Source of the DNA: Candidatus Cybelea sp.
GTDB lineage: Bacteria > Vulcanimicrobiota > Vulcanimicrobiia > Vulcanimicrobiales > Vulcanimicrobiaceae
Length of the DNA stretch: 64,000 nt
Assembly: GCA_036489315.1 (NCBI GenBank)
Contig: DASXFZ010000040.1
Location: 34,637-98,636 of the forward strand
Direction of reading: 5' to 3'
Shown piece after piece: positions 8,821 to 17,574 of the stretch. Both the position numbers and the translations under genes were made by a program. Position 1 is the stretch's first letter; each line of letters opens with the position of its first letter. The notes under the pieces are model-generated. The model saw only the letters and a list, made by a program, of their open reading frames with translations. It had not been told where the DNA came from and searched no databases.

Positions 8821-10352
8821 CCGCTAAGCGCGCCGGCCCTCCGGATCGTTCGTACGACGCCGTCATCATCGGCGCCGGGCACAACGGTTTGGCTTGCGCT
8901 GCGCTGCTGGCGAAGGCCGGCCGATCGGTCGCCGTTTTCGAAAGCGCCGCCGTTTTAGGCGGCGCTGCCGTTAGCGACCGCTCTCTGTGGCCCGGCTATA
9001 CGCTCTCCACGGCGTCGTATGTCTTGAGCCTACTCGACCCGTGGCTGGTCGAATACCTCGACCTGCGCGCGCACGGGCTCTCGTATTATCGCAAGGATCC
9101 TTACGCGTTCACGCCGCTGCCGGACGGGCGTTCGCTGCTGCTGGGCTCCGATCGCGCGGCCAACGCGCGCGAGATCTCGGCGTTCGAGCCGCGTGACGTC
9201 GAGGGCCTGGAAAAGTTCATCGAACGCACCGATCGGTTGGGGGGCGCGCTCTTCGATTCATTCTCCGACGACGAGCCGGCCTTCGAGCGCTTCGACGCGC
9301 AAATACAGGCCGACTTGCGCGGTTCGGCGGCGGCACTCGTCGAGCAGTACATCTCGACACCGGTGCTGGCGGCAGAGCTCGTCAACGACGGATTGATCGG
9401 CACCTATCGCGGACCGCGCGATCCGGGAACGGGCTACGTGCTCGCGCATCACCTCGCGGGGCGCGTGCTCGGCGCACAAGGCGCGTGGGCATTCGTGCGC
9501 GGCGGGATGGGTTCGGTCTCGCAGGCGCTCGCTTCGGCGGCGCTTGCGCACGGCGCGCATCTCTTCGTGGGCGACGGCGTCGAGCGCGTGCTGCTCGACG
9601 AAGACGGCGCGGCCTACGGTATCGTCGCGGGTGGAGCGACGGTGCGCGCGCGGGCGGTCGCCTCGAACGCGCACCCGCGCACGACCTTTCTCGATCTGCT
9701 CGAGGCAGATGCGCTCGATCCGGCCTTCGTTACGCGTGTTGAGCAGTGGCAGACGGTCGGATGTTCGTTGAAGCTCAATCTTGCGCTGGGCGAACTGCCG
9801 AACTTCACGTGCCGGCCGGGAACCGAGGCTCAGCCGCACCACCGCGCGACGATTCATTTAGCGCCGACCGTCGACTATCTGCAGAAGGCCTACACCGACG
9901 CGCGCGAGCGCGGCGAGAGCGAGGCGCCGCTGGTCGAGTGTTTTTTGCAGACGACGACGGAGCCGTCGCTCGCGCCGCCGGGCAAACACATTCTCTCAAT
10001 CTTCGCGCAGTACTATCCGTACGACCGTGCTGACGGCTGGACGGATGCCAAGCGCGACGCGGCGGCAGATACGATCGTGGCGATGCTGGGCGAGGTTGCG
10101 CCGAATCTTCCGGGCGCCGTCGAGCATCGGCAAGTGCTGGCCGCGCCCGATCTCGAGGCGCGCTTTGGCCTGCGCGGCGGCCACATCTTTCACGGCGAAC
10201 TCTTACCCGGCCAGATCTACGAGGAGCGGTTTGCAACGCGCACGCCGGTGCCGAACCTCTATCTCTGCGGTTCGGGCGCGCATCCCGGCGGCTGCGTCAG
10301 CGGCTTTCCCGGCAAGCGTGCTGCAAACGCGATACTCCGAGACTTAACCTAG
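8817..10352 (+). CDS. FAD-dependent phytoene-desaturase-like oxidoreductase, CTG start
   Basis: About 511 residues. The FAD/NAD(P) Rossmann motif is YDAVIIGAGHNGLACAALLA, followed by FESAAVLGGAA; the C-terminus has the matching FAD-binding stretch LYLCGSGAHPGGCVSGFPG, typical of CrtI/RETSAT-like NAD(P)/FAD oxidoreductases. Substrate unknown. The GxGxxG motif is encoded upstream of the first TTG at 8889, and between the in-frame stop at 8769 and that TTG there is no ATG, GTG or TTG. The CTG at 8817, overlapping the TGA of the zinc-ribbon gene as CTGA, gives a normal N-terminus (LTAKRAGPPDRSYDAVIIGA). Translational coupling is the simplest reading. Confidence 0.85.
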   Translation: MTAKRAGPPDRSYDAVIIGAGHNGLACAALLAKAGRSVAVFESAAVLGGAAVSDRSLWPGYTLSTASYVLSLLDPWLVEYLDLRAHGLSYYRKDPYAFTPLPDGRSLLLGSDRAANAREISAFEPRDVEGLEKFIERTDRLGGALFDSFSDDEPAFERFDAQIQADLRGSAAALVEQYISTPVLAAELVNDGLIGTYRGPRDPGTGYVLAHHLAGRVLGAQGAWAFVRGGMGSVSQALASAALAHGAHLFVGDGVERVLLDEDGAAYGIVAGGATVRARAVASNAHPRTTFLDLLEADALDPAFVTRVEQWQTVGCSLKLNLALGELPNFTCRPGTEAQPHHRATIHLAPTVDYLQKAYTDARERGESEAPLVECFLQTTTEPSLAPPGKHILSIFAQYYPYDRADGWTDAKRDAAADTIVAMLGEVAPNLPGAVEHRQVLAAPDLEARFGLRGGHIFHGELLPGQIYEERFATRTPVPNLYLCGSGAHPGGCVSGFPGKRAANAILRDLT

Positions 10353-10406
10353 GCCGCGTCCCCCTGCGGCGAGTCACCCGGTAGCGACCGCTTCGCCCGC
10401 CGGCTG

Positions 10407-10910
10407 TTACGCAGCCGCGGCTGCGTTGACCGCCTTTTTAGCAATTTTCGTTAGGAGTTCGTCCGTCCGTACTTCCTGTTCGAGCGTTTCCTGAAAGAGG
10501 TCGACTGCCTCGGCTAAGGTCATCTGCTTCGCCCAGGCAATCAGCGTTCCGTACCGCGATATCTCGTAGTGCTCGACGGCCTGGGCGCCTGCGAGAAGGC
10601 CGGCATCCAAGGCGGGGTTGCCCTTGAACTCTTCCATGACCCCATTCCCTTCTTCGATAATGCCGTCGATTGCGTCACAGGTCTTTCCACGAGCAGTCTT
10701 GCCGATGAGATCGAAGACGCGCTCGATGCGTTCGACTTGCCCTTCGGTCTCGTCGCGATGGTGCAGAAAGGCCTCGCGCAACTCGTCGGAGTTCACGGCC
10801 CGGGCAAGTTTGGGAAGGGTTCGCAGGATCTTTTTTTCCGCGTAGTACATGTCGCGGAGGGTTTCGTAAAACAAGTCTTTGAGTGTTTTCAGCAACGATC
10901 GGCCTTTCAT
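10407..10910 (-). CDS. DUF892 / YciE-YciF ferritin-like protein
   Basis: 167 residues, close to the usual length. Four long helices carry the family pattern: LFYETLRDMYYAEKKILRTLPKL, then FLHHRDETEGQVERIERVF, then AVEHYEISRYGTLIAWAK and the last helix LFQETLEQEVRTDELLTKIA. The Glu/His positions resemble the di-iron ferritin-like fold. Proteins of this family are linked to general stress and are often near catalases and small stress genes. It is transcribed alone, away from the small acidic gene that is also on this strand upstream. Confidence 0.9.
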   Translation of the reverse strand: MKGRSLLKTLKDLFYETLRDMYYAEKKILRTLPKLARAVNSDELREAFLHHRDETEGQVERIERVFDLIGKTARGKTCDAIDGIIEEGNGVMEEFKGNPALDAGLLAGAQAVEHYEISRYGTLIAWAKQMTLAEAVDLFQETLEQEVRTDELLTKIAKKAVNAAAAA

Positions 10911-11009
10911 TCGCTATGGGGGTTCGGTGAAGGGTTATAGCCCAAAGGCCTCTGCTTTAAACCGAAGCGGCCGCGCCCGCGCCGTCAGCTTCGATGAGAG
11001 AATACATGA

Positions 11010-11032
11010 AGGCCCCGGCGATGCCGAGGCCT
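11010..11032 (-). terminator. hairpin downstream of the acidic microprotein
   Basis: AGGCC.CGGC-GAT-GCCG.GGCCT forms a nine-pair stem with one mismatch and a GAT loop, starting 16 nt after the stop of the 44-residue gene read on this strand. The trailing sequence TTCATGTATTCTCTC is T-rich but has no clean T run. The core resembles the stronger terminator at 58033. Confidence 0.45.
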
Positions 11033-11047
11033 CTGGTTGGTGACGAG

Positions 11048-11182
11048 CTAGGCACTCCCGGCGTCGTCCCCGTCATCGGAAGACTCGTCGGTATTATCGT
11101 CGTCGTCATCGTCATCGTCGATGCCGGGGTCATCGGCGCCTGGGTCCTGCGACGGGTCGCTTGGGTTAGGTCCAGTCGACAT
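11048..11182 (-). CDS. poly-aspartate acidic microprotein (44 aa)
   Basis: 44 residues beginning MSTGPNPSDPSQDPGADDPG and continuing with eight consecutive Asp, then NTDESSDDGDDAGSA; about 40% of residues are acidic and there is no Lys or Arg. The ATG at 11182 is preceded by an AGAGGA Shine-Dalgarno seven nt away, and a terminator-like hairpin follows the stop, which supports a real gene. It is expected to be disordered; a Ca2+/metal-binding or nucleic-acid-mimic role is only a guess. It lies between the DUF892 and KUP genes. Confidence 0.6.
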   Translation of the reverse strand: MSTGPNPSDPSQDPGADDPGIDDDDDDDDNTDESSDDGDDAGSA

Positions 11183-11377
11183 GCATGTCCTCTTTTGCTG
11201 TGTGAAGGTTCCGCGAAAGCGCGCGGCGTCTGCTTGATACCCACTTGTGCCTGAAATGCACCATGGCGATTGGGGTAGAAACATGATGAGGCCAGGAGCG
11301 GCGTGCCCGTTGCTCCAAACCGGGTCGCCCCAACGCCCGGGGCCTCTTCTCGCAGGCGGCATCGAAGCGTGCCCCAC

Positions 11378-13261
11378 TTACCACGGCACCTCGATGCAGA
11401 GCTTTGCCAGGGCGTCGGGCGGAATCCCGAGAGATGCCGTGATCGAACGCGCGTTACGCTTCATTAGGACGAAGAGTCCGCGCCGCGCGGCATTGAACAG
11501 CCCGTGGTTTTTCTCGACGATCACGGGCTCCGCCGCAAAGTAGGTCGTGTTCTCTCCCGCGAGCGGCAGCCCGTGCGCCGAGCAGCCTGCGACGACCGGC
11601 GAGATGTCGAGTTTCTCCATGAAGCCGAAGCGCGCGGTGATGCGTACCAGGCCCTCGGAGAGCCGCTCGGCACGCACGCGCTTCTCTTGGCGCACGTAGG
11701 GGTCGGTAACGGGGAGAATCGTCAGCAGCACGATCAGCTCGTCGACGCTGTGCGTGCGCGCGAGGTGGTGCCGGAGCACGAACGGCACCCCTTCAGGATC
11801 GCCGGTGAGAAAGACCGCGGTTCCTTGGTAGGGCACGTTGAGGTGCGGCCTTGCTTCGTGTAAAAAGCTTTCGACCGATTGCGACTGTTCGAGCTGAACC
11901 TGCGCGATGCGGCGGCGTCCAGAGCGCCAGGTGGTTGCGATGATGAAGACGATCAAGCTGATCGTCAGCGGGAACCAGCCGCCTTCGCGCACTTTGGGCA
12001 GGCTGCCGATGACGAAGAGCAGCTCGATGCCCAAAAATGGAATCGTTGCCAGCAGCGCCGCCGGAAGGCTCCAACCGAACTTCGCCCGCACGACTTCGAA
12101 ATACGCGACCGACGTGACGACCATCGTTACGGCGACGGCCAAACCGTAGGCATTGGCAAGCGCCGTCGAGCTACGGAACGTGATGACCAGCGAGATGCAG
12201 GCGATCGCCAAGAGCCGGTTGATGAACGGCACGTAGATCTGGCCGCGGTGCAGGATCGAGGTATAGACGACGCGCACGCGGGGAATGAAATCCAGACTGA
12301 TCGCCTGTTTGGTGAGCGTGAAGACGCCGGAGATCAGCGCTTGACTCGCGATGATCGTCGCCAGCGTTGCGATCGCCACGACCGGATAGAGCATGGCCGG
12401 CGGCGCGAGGCGATAGAAGGGATTATCGAGGCTCTGGGGGTTGGCAAGCACGAGCGCGCCTTGGCCAACGTAGTTGAGCGCGAGCGCGGGGAAGACGACC
12501 AGCGTCCAGGCCGTGGCGATCGGCTTGAGGCCGAAGTGCGACATGTCGGCGTAGAGCGCTTCGACGCCCGAGACGCAGAGCACAACCGCGCCGAAGATCA
12601 CGAGCGCCGCCGGACCGTGATGTAAGAAGAAGGCGACGATGTAGTACGGATTGAGCGCCCACAGCGCGGCGGGATACTGGGCGATGCCGGATATCCCAAG
12701 CAGCGCGATCGTGACGAACCAGAGCAGCATAATCGGCCCAAAGACGCTGCCGATTTTTCCGGTGCCGCGATACTGCACGAGGAAGAGCGCGAGGAGGATC
12801 GCGACCGCGATCGGCACGACGAGGTGCTGAGCCTCGGGCGTGGCAACCGAGACGCCTTCGACGGCCGATAGTACCGAGACGGCCGGGGTGATGATGCCGT
12901 CGCCGAGTAACATGCCCGCGCCCAGAATCACCAAGAACGTAAGCCAGGTCGCGGCGGGCAGCACGCCGCGCTTTGAGGGCGGCAGCACGAAGGCCAGCAG
13001 CGCGAGGATGCCGCCCTCGCCGTCGTGCGCGACGCGCATGATCATCCCGATGTAGCGCACGAAGACGATGAGAATCAGCGACCAGAGAATCAGGCTCAAA
13101 ACGCCGAGGACGTTCTCGTGGGTCGGAGCGATTCGCAACTGGCTGAGGAAGCACTGGCGAAACGCGTAGAGCGGACTGGTGCCGATATCGCCGAAGACGA
13201 TGCCCAGCGCGCCCAGGGCCAGTGCAGCATTGACGGCCCGGACTCGTCTGGCGTGCGACAT
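11378..13261 (-). CDS. kup: KUP-family potassium transporter
   Basis: 627 residues, the usual length. It begins with the family signature LALGALGIVFGDIGTSPLYA in TM1, has about 12 membrane helices over residues 10-450 and a ~170-residue cytoplasmic C-terminal domain starting around the basic WRSGRRRIAQ. Other landmarks are GVEALYADMSHFG and LNYVGQGALVL. The family imports K+ by H+ symport in the inner membrane. The ATG at 13261 (MSHARRV) is preferred over the GTG one codon upstream. It is divergent from the histone-H1-like gene. Confidence 0.97.
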   Translation of the reverse strand: MSHARRVRAVNAALALGALGIVFGDIGTSPLYAFRQCFLSQLRIAPTHENVLGVLSLILWSLILIVFVRYIGMIMRVAHDGEGGILALLAFVLPPSKRGVLPAATWLTFLVILGAGMLLGDGIITPAVSVLSAVEGVSVATPEAQHLVVPIAVAILLALFLVQYRGTGKIGSVFGPIMLLWFVTIALLGISGIAQYPAALWALNPYYIVAFFLHHGPAALVIFGAVVLCVSGVEALYADMSHFGLKPIATAWTLVVFPALALNYVGQGALVLANPQSLDNPFYRLAPPAMLYPVVAIATLATIIASQALISGVFTLTKQAISLDFIPRVRVVYTSILHRGQIYVPFINRLLAIACISLVITFRSSTALANAYGLAVAVTMVVTSVAYFEVVRAKFGWSLPAALLATIPFLGIELLFVIGSLPKVREGGWFPLTISLIVFIIATTWRSGRRRIAQVQLEQSQSVESFLHEARPHLNVPYQGTAVFLTGDPEGVPFVLRHHLARTHSVDELIVLLTILPVTDPYVRQEKRVRAERLSEGLVRITARFGFMEKLDISPVVAGCSAHGLPLAGENTTYFAAEPVIVEKNHGLFNAARRGLFVLMKRNARSITASLGIPPDALAKLCIEVPW

Positions 13262-13360
13262 CACCGGACTATACCCGGTGCTTTACCCGGCATCCGCCCA
13301 GCGGGAGCTTCGTTTAGCATCGCTACCACGACGGTAAGAACTCCGAAAGGGAGGAAGAGG

Positions 13361-13696
13361 ATGCCAGCAAAGAAGTCGCCGGCGCGCAAGAAGGCTGCCC
13401 CGCGCAAGAAAACCGCATCGCGAAAAAAGGCCGCGGCGCCCATCGCCGCTGCGAAGAAGGTCGCAAAGCGGGCCGCAACCGGCGCGCGCAAGACGTTGGC
13501 CAACCCGAAGAAGACGGTTCGCAAGGTTGCCGGGCGTGTCCAGCGGGTCGCGACCCGCGCGCACGACGTGGGTGAAGCGGTGACGACCGCGGGTGAGGTC
13601 CTCAAACAGACGGCCGACGTCGTCGACGCGCTGGCAAAACGCGCGGGCGCAGCGGCTTCGAAAAGCGCCGCCGCCGGGAGACGAAAGAAGCGTTAA
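13361..13696 (+). CDS. histone H1-like Lys/Ala-rich protein
   Basis: 111 residues. The N-terminal half is Lys/Ala/Pro/Arg repeats (MPAKKSPARKKAAPRKKTAS and on), resembling eukaryotic H1 tails and bacterial AlgP/HctB-like proteins; the second half (VRKVAGRVQRVATRAHDVGE...LKQTADVVDALAKRAGAA) is an amphipathic helix, and the end is again basic (RRKKR). It should bind DNA or RNA electrostatically. A strong GGGAGGAAGAGG stands right before the ATG, which fixes the start inside a longer open frame that only shadows kup's promoter side. Confidence 0.8.
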   Translation: MPAKKSPARKKAAPRKKTASRKKAAAPIAAAKKVAKRAATGARKTLANPKKTVRKVAGRVQRVATRAHDVGEAVTTAGEVLKQTADVVDALAKRAGAAASKSAAAGRRKKR

Positions 13697-13741
13697 CGTT
13701 GCGGCGACCTCGCGGCAACGCTAGCGCGATAGGCTCTATCC

Positions 13742-14002
13742 ATGGATGTGACTTGGCGGCCGATGCGCGACGGGAGCGACGCGGCCCGCTCCAAGCTTCC
13801 CGACAGCGCCTTTGCTTTTCCCCACGAACGCAAGGAGCCGCTGATCGACGCCGGTCACGTGCGCAGCGCGGTCGCCCGCTTCGGCTCGGTCGACGGCGTC
13901 AGCAATACGGAGCGCGCGCAAGCGTTCGAAAACATCAAGGCCGCCGCGGAATATTACGGCATCAATCTCCACGCGGGAAGCTGGCACGATCTGGTCGGAT
14001 AG
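13742..14002 (+). CDS. DUF6582-type small protein
   Basis: 86 residues. The central segment LPDSAFAFPHERKEPLIDAG followed by HVRSAVARFGSVDGVSNTER and AAAEYYGINL matches a domain I know as DUF6582, found in small bacterial proteins and at the ends of phage/prohead-type proteins. No catalytic motif; function unknown. It begins at the ATG at 13742 and is followed by another small gene on the same strand. Confidence 0.75.
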   Translation: MDVTWRPMRDGSDAARSKLPDSAFAFPHERKEPLIDAGHVRSAVARFGSVDGVSNTERAQAFENIKAAAEYYGINLHAGSWHDLVG

Positions 14003-14065
14003 CGAAGGTACGCCGAGCCAACGTTGAATCGTATAAGCGCGTGACTTAGCGCGAAAGGACAACCT

Positions 14066-14221
14066 GTGAGCGATCGCCTTTCCAATCAGTACGATCACGA
14101 TACATCGGAGAAAGAGGACGCCAACCGGCGCGATGAGTCGAAGCCGGATTTGGAAACGTTCGACGGCCCTCATCCCGAGCGGGTTCCCGCCAACGAAGGC
14201 GGCGCGCAAGACGATCGTTAA
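14066..14221 (+). CDS. small hydrophilic protein (51 aa)
   Basis: A GTG start lies six nt after AAAGGA. The product (MSDRLSNQYDHDTSEKEDAN..., ending RVPANEGGAQDDR) is highly charged and probably disordered, reminiscent of small stress-associated proteins, though I do not recognise a family. It follows the DUF6582 gene by 63 nt and converges on the outer-membrane barrel gene. Its short length keeps confidence moderate. Confidence 0.55.
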   Translation: MSDRLSNQYDHDTSEKEDANRRDESKPDLETFDGPHPERVPANEGGAQDDR

Positions 14222-14236
14222 AAGTCCGTGCTCGAT

Positions 14237-15100
14237 TCACCATAGCTGCACGACGGCGCCAAAGCCGACGTAGTTGAAACGCAGTGACGGAATGCCGGAG
14301 AAGGCGTGGCCGTACTTGAGATCGATTTCGGTTCGGCTGCCGAACAGTTTTTGCACGCCGAAGTCGGTGAACGCACGGGCTCCCGCATCGGGGCCGGCCT
14401 TCGAGACGATCACGTACTCGGCGTAGAACTGATAGTAGTGCGGAATCTGCGTCGTGACGACGAACGAGGGCGTCGTCACACCGTACTGCAGATGCCCGCC
14501 CGCGGCGTTGGCTCCGGTCGAGGAGACGGCGATCGTGGTGCCCACGCTGGTCGCCGGGCTCAGCGCGTACGACGCATCGAAGTTTGCGGTGAGGGTTGCG
14601 TTTCCGGCGGTGAGCGCGGGCGAACCGTTGGGCCCGATGTAGAGCCCATCAAAGGCCAGCGTCCAGCGTCCCGCTTGAGGAAGCTCGTATTTTAGCCCGA
14701 GGCCCGAGTCGGTAACGCCGTGGGTCGTCGTCCCGTCGCTGCGGGGAGCGTAGCTGCGGATCCCCTCGTAGTTGGGCCCGATGACGTCGAACTCCAATCG
14801 CGTTGCGACCCCGAGACGCAGAAAGTTTTGCGGCACGTCGCTGACGACGGCGCCGGCGTGCGCCGTACCGCGGACGGTGTTTTGGTAGCCCACTTCAAAA
14901 ACGGCGGTATCCCTCTTTACCGCGCAGGTACTGTAGCCGACCGTTGGCCGGTCGGCCGTCGCGAGAAGGCGGCTTGGTCCATCGCACGGATCCGCTGCGG
15001 GAGGGCTGGGCGATGGCTGCGGAAGCGACTGCGCCTCGATTCGCAGATTGCCCGTGCCGGCTAAGACGACCGCCACGCTGAAAAACCATTTGACGGCCAT
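14237..15100 (-). CDS. outer-membrane beta-barrel protein, MetA/phenol-pathway transporter-like
   Basis: 287 residues with a signal peptide (about 1-24, ending EAQS) and a short Pro/Ser linker. The rest alternates polar and hydrophobic residues as a beta-barrel: FEVGYQNTVRG, LRLGVATRLEFDVIGPNY, LGLKYELPQAGRWTLAFDG, and the C-terminal beta-signal FNYVGFGAVVQLW. The pattern resembles the 'MetA-pathway of phenol degradation' outer-membrane family (PF13557). Its ATG lies 9 nt after the stop of the Nramp-type gene, so the two are almost surely one operon. Confidence 0.75.
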   Translation of the reverse strand: MAVKWFFSVAVVLAGTGNLRIEAQSLPQPSPSPPAADPCDGPSRLLATADRPTVGYSTCAVKRDTAVFEVGYQNTVRGTAHAGAVVSDVPQNFLRLGVATRLEFDVIGPNYEGIRSYAPRSDGTTTHGVTDSGLGLKYELPQAGRWTLAFDGLYIGPNGSPALTAGNATLTANFDASYALSPATSVGTTIAVSSTGANAAGGHLQYGVTTPSFVVTTQIPHYYQFYAEYVIVSKAGPDAGARAFTDFGVQKLFGSRTEIDLKYGHAFSGIPSLRFNYVGFGAVVQLW

Positions 15101-15109
15101 CGTGTGCGG

Positions 15110-16381
15110 CTACGACCCTTTAGCCATGAAGTAAAACATGCCGGCGGTGGTCGCGCCCATCAGCACGACGGTCGCCCATCCCCACGCCCGCGCCAGGATC
15201 GAGCTGCGCCATTGCCCCATGATCGCCGGACTCGAGGCAAACCAGACGATCACCGCGATCAGCGGCACGGCCGCCACTCCATTGAGCACCGCCGACCAAA
15301 AGAGCGCCCTGATCGCATCGATGTGGAGCAGGTTCATAGCAATGCCGATGATCACTCCGGCGGTCAGAATGGCGTAGAATCGCGGGGCGCGGTGCGGCGT
15401 CTCATTGAGCCCTTCTCGAAAGCCAAACGTCTGTGCGGCGACGTACGCCGAGGAGCCTGCGAGCACTGGAACGGCAAGTATGCCGGTCCCGACCATGCCC
15501 AGCGTAAACAGGAGCGCGGCGAACTTGCCTGCGAGCGGGGTCAACGCTTGTGCCGCCTCCGCGGCGGTAGCGATATCGTGCTTTCCGTGAGCGTTGAGCG
15601 TGGCCGCCGTCGTCACGATGATAAAAAATGCGACCAGATTGGAAAAAATCATGCCGCTGTTGACGTCGGTGTGCATGTTGCGAATGGAAGTTTCATCGGT
15701 TCCGCGCCGGGAGGCCGTCGTCGTTTTCCCGGATTCCTTCTCTTCTTCGATCATCAGCGAGGCTTGCCAGAAGAAGAGATAGGGAGTGATCGTCGTACCC
15801 AGCACGCCGACGATCGTCGAGAGAAAGCGCGCGTTCCACTCGACGTGCGGGACGACGAAGTGCCGAAGAACCTCTCCCCACGGGGGATGGACGACGAACG
15901 CCGTAACGACGTAGGCAAAGAGCGACAGCGTCAGCCATTTGAAGATGCGCGCGATCGTCGGATACGATAACCAGGTCTGTGCCGCGATCAGGCCGACCCC
16001 GAAGAAGAAGACCCAGGCGTCGGCCGGCAGCGGCGCCACCAGGTGCGCGGCGTCCGCCATGCCGCCGAGATCGGCGCCAAGGTTGAACGTATTGGCCACG
16101 ATGACGAGCGCGGCCAGCGAATACGAGAGCAGCCGCGGAAGTCGCTTGCGCATCACGGCGGCGAGGCCCTCGCCGCTGACCATGGCGATGCGGGCGCACA
16201 TCCCCTGAATCACCGCCATCATCGGCGTTGAGATGAGCGTGAGCCAGAGCATCGAGAAACCGGTCGCGGCGCCCGCAACCGAGTAGGTTGAGATTCCCGA
16301 CGGGTCGTCGTCGGCCGCGCCCGTAATTAGGCCCGGCCCCAGCACACGAAAGAAGCCGGTAATGCGCCGCCGCAATTCCAT
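15110..16381 (-). CDS. Nramp-related divalent metal transporter, atypical metal site
   Basis: 423 residues with about 11 membrane helices. TM1 reads GPGLITGAADDDPSGISTYS where classical Nramp has DPGN, and the TM6 region reads LGTTITPYLFFWQASLM in place of the MPHN motif, so the Asp is kept but the Asn and Met metal ligands are changed. Such variants belong to Nramp-related branches whose cation (Mn2+, Mg2+ or other) differs; specificity cannot be read here. GGAGA precedes the ATG. The downstream outer-membrane barrel suggests a two-membrane uptake route. Confidence 0.85.
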   Translation of the reverse strand: MELRRRITGFFRVLGPGLITGAADDDPSGISTYSVAGAATGFSMLWLTLISTPMMAVIQGMCARIAMVSGEGLAAVMRKRLPRLLSYSLAALVIVANTFNLGADLGGMADAAHLVAPLPADAWVFFFGVGLIAAQTWLSYPTIARIFKWLTLSLFAYVVTAFVVHPPWGEVLRHFVVPHVEWNARFLSTIVGVLGTTITPYLFFWQASLMIEEEKESGKTTTASRRGTDETSIRNMHTDVNSGMIFSNLVAFFIIVTTAATLNAHGKHDIATAAEAAQALTPLAGKFAALLFTLGMVGTGILAVPVLAGSSAYVAAQTFGFREGLNETPHRAPRFYAILTAGVIIGIAMNLLHIDAIRALFWSAVLNGVAAVPLIAVIVWFASSPAIMGQWRSSILARAWGWATVVLMGATTAGMFYFMAKGS

Positions 16382-16406
16382 CAAGTCTCCATCAAAAGAG
16401 TCATCG

Positions 16407-16430
16407 CCCGCGGGGTTCTTCCCCCGCGGG
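16407..16430 (-). terminator. terminator hairpin after propeller lipoprotein A
   Basis: CCCGCGGGG-TTCTTC-CCCCGCGGG is a perfect nine-pair stem with a six-base loop, 23 nt beyond the stop codon of the gene on this strand. The trailing strand reads CGATGACTCTTTTG, only a weak T run. It also separates that gene from the Nramp operon. Confidence 0.65.
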
Positions 16431-16453
16431 TGGCTCTTGAACCGAAACGCGCG

Positions 16454-17500
16454 TTACTTCTTGACGCTCAACGCCGCGCCGTCGGGTTGCGTCAATCCGG
16501 TGATCGTTTTCGTGGCAGCACCGCCGGCCGGATAGTTCCAATAACCGGCTTCGGTGTTGCCGGCGCCGTAGGTCGGCGCGATTACGCGCAGTTTCTTCGG
16601 CGCTTTCTTACCGCCGGAGACCTTCGTGATCCAGAACTGCCAAACCGAGCCCGCGCCGCTGAGCGAGGTCGAGCCCGCGACGCTTCCAGTCGATCCGGAG
16701 AGTTTGATTTGGTAGAGCGTCGGCCCGGCGCCGGCGCCAAACGCGACGTCGGTGCCGTCCCACTGGAGCGAACCGGCCGTCAAACCGCCGGCGCCGCTCA
16801 CCGCGATGCTCGTTACGTTCGAACTCCCATGCGGGAGCTCGAAGAGGGCGAAAGTTCCGTCACTTCCATAGGCGTCACAATAGAGGTTTCCGTGACTGTC
16901 GTAGCCGCAGCCGGGAATTCCGTTCTGCCCCGAGGGCGTGTAGGTCGTCGGGGTTCCCTGCGCCTTGGTGAAGACCGCAATGCAATCTCCGCAGCTGCCG
17001 GCGAGCGCGCCGAGCGCCAGATTTCCGGTCGTCGGGTCGACGCTGCAGTTCAACTCGGGATAACCTGGGAGATTGAGGACCCGAAGCGGCGAGGTGCCGC
17101 CGTGCGCGTAGACGTCGACGGTCATGCCGCCTCCGTTGAGAATGAAGACGTCGCCGCGTTTGTTCGAACAGATCCCCGCTGGAATATCGAATCCGGTCAG
17201 CGTACCCTTGAGCTTACCGGCGGGGTACGAATAGACGTAGACGTCGTTCGTTGCCTCGTCCGCGACGTAGAGCAGGCCTTTCAATCGTTTCGCGTCGGGC
17301 GTCATCCACGAACCTTCGCGGCTCGAAGCGCGCGCTCGCAGTGGGTGCACGAGGCCGGCCGTGCCGAGGGCGCGCAGCTGCGCCGGACTGGCCGCCCCGG
17401 CCGCACTCGGCTGCGCCGGCGACATTCCGCCGCCGCATCCTGCGAGCAACGCGGCCATCGCCGTCGCGAAAACAGTTCGATTTTTAAATTCCAAACGCAT
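16454..17500 (-). CDS. secreted propeller lipoprotein A
   Basis: 348 residues. Signal peptide with lipobox LLAGC about residue 22. The mature part is one of eight paralogues here sharing ordered modules: LLYVADEATNDVYVYSYPAG, GICSNKRGDVFI, VDVYAHGGTSPLRVL, CSVDPTTGNLAL, CGYDSHGNLYCDA, FALFELPHGS, LQWDGTDVA, LYQIKLSGS and the C-terminal YWNYPAGGAATKTI. The regular blade-like repeats suggest an NHL/Kelch-like beta-propeller; the exact function is unknown. It likely sits on the outer face of a membrane. AAGGAG lies 12 nt before the ATG, and a strong hairpin ends the unit. Confidence 0.8.
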   Translation of the reverse strand: MRLEFKNRTVFATAMAALLAGCGGGMSPAQPSAAGAASPAQLRALGTAGLVHPLRARASSREGSWMTPDAKRLKGLLYVADEATNDVYVYSYPAGKLKGTLTGFDIPAGICSNKRGDVFILNGGGMTVDVYAHGGTSPLRVLNLPGYPELNCSVDPTTGNLALGALAGSCGDCIAVFTKAQGTPTTYTPSGQNGIPGCGYDSHGNLYCDAYGSDGTFALFELPHGSSNVTSIAVSGAGGLTAGSLQWDGTDVAFGAGAGPTLYQIKLSGSTGSVAGSTSLSGAGSVWQFWITKVSGGKKAPKKLRVIAPTYGAGNTEAGYWNYPAGGAATKTITGLTQPDGAALSVKK

Positions 17501-17574
17501 AGTTACATCTCGCTCCTTTTCTTGTCGGCACGGTTCGGCACGATCCGCGGTTCTCCGTGCCGGTGCTCTTGTGG

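Noticed and set aside
13025..13360. Upstream extension of the histone-like gene
   Set aside because: It overlaps the kup 5' end and is preceded by no ribosome site, whereas GGGAGGAAGAGG stands before 13361.
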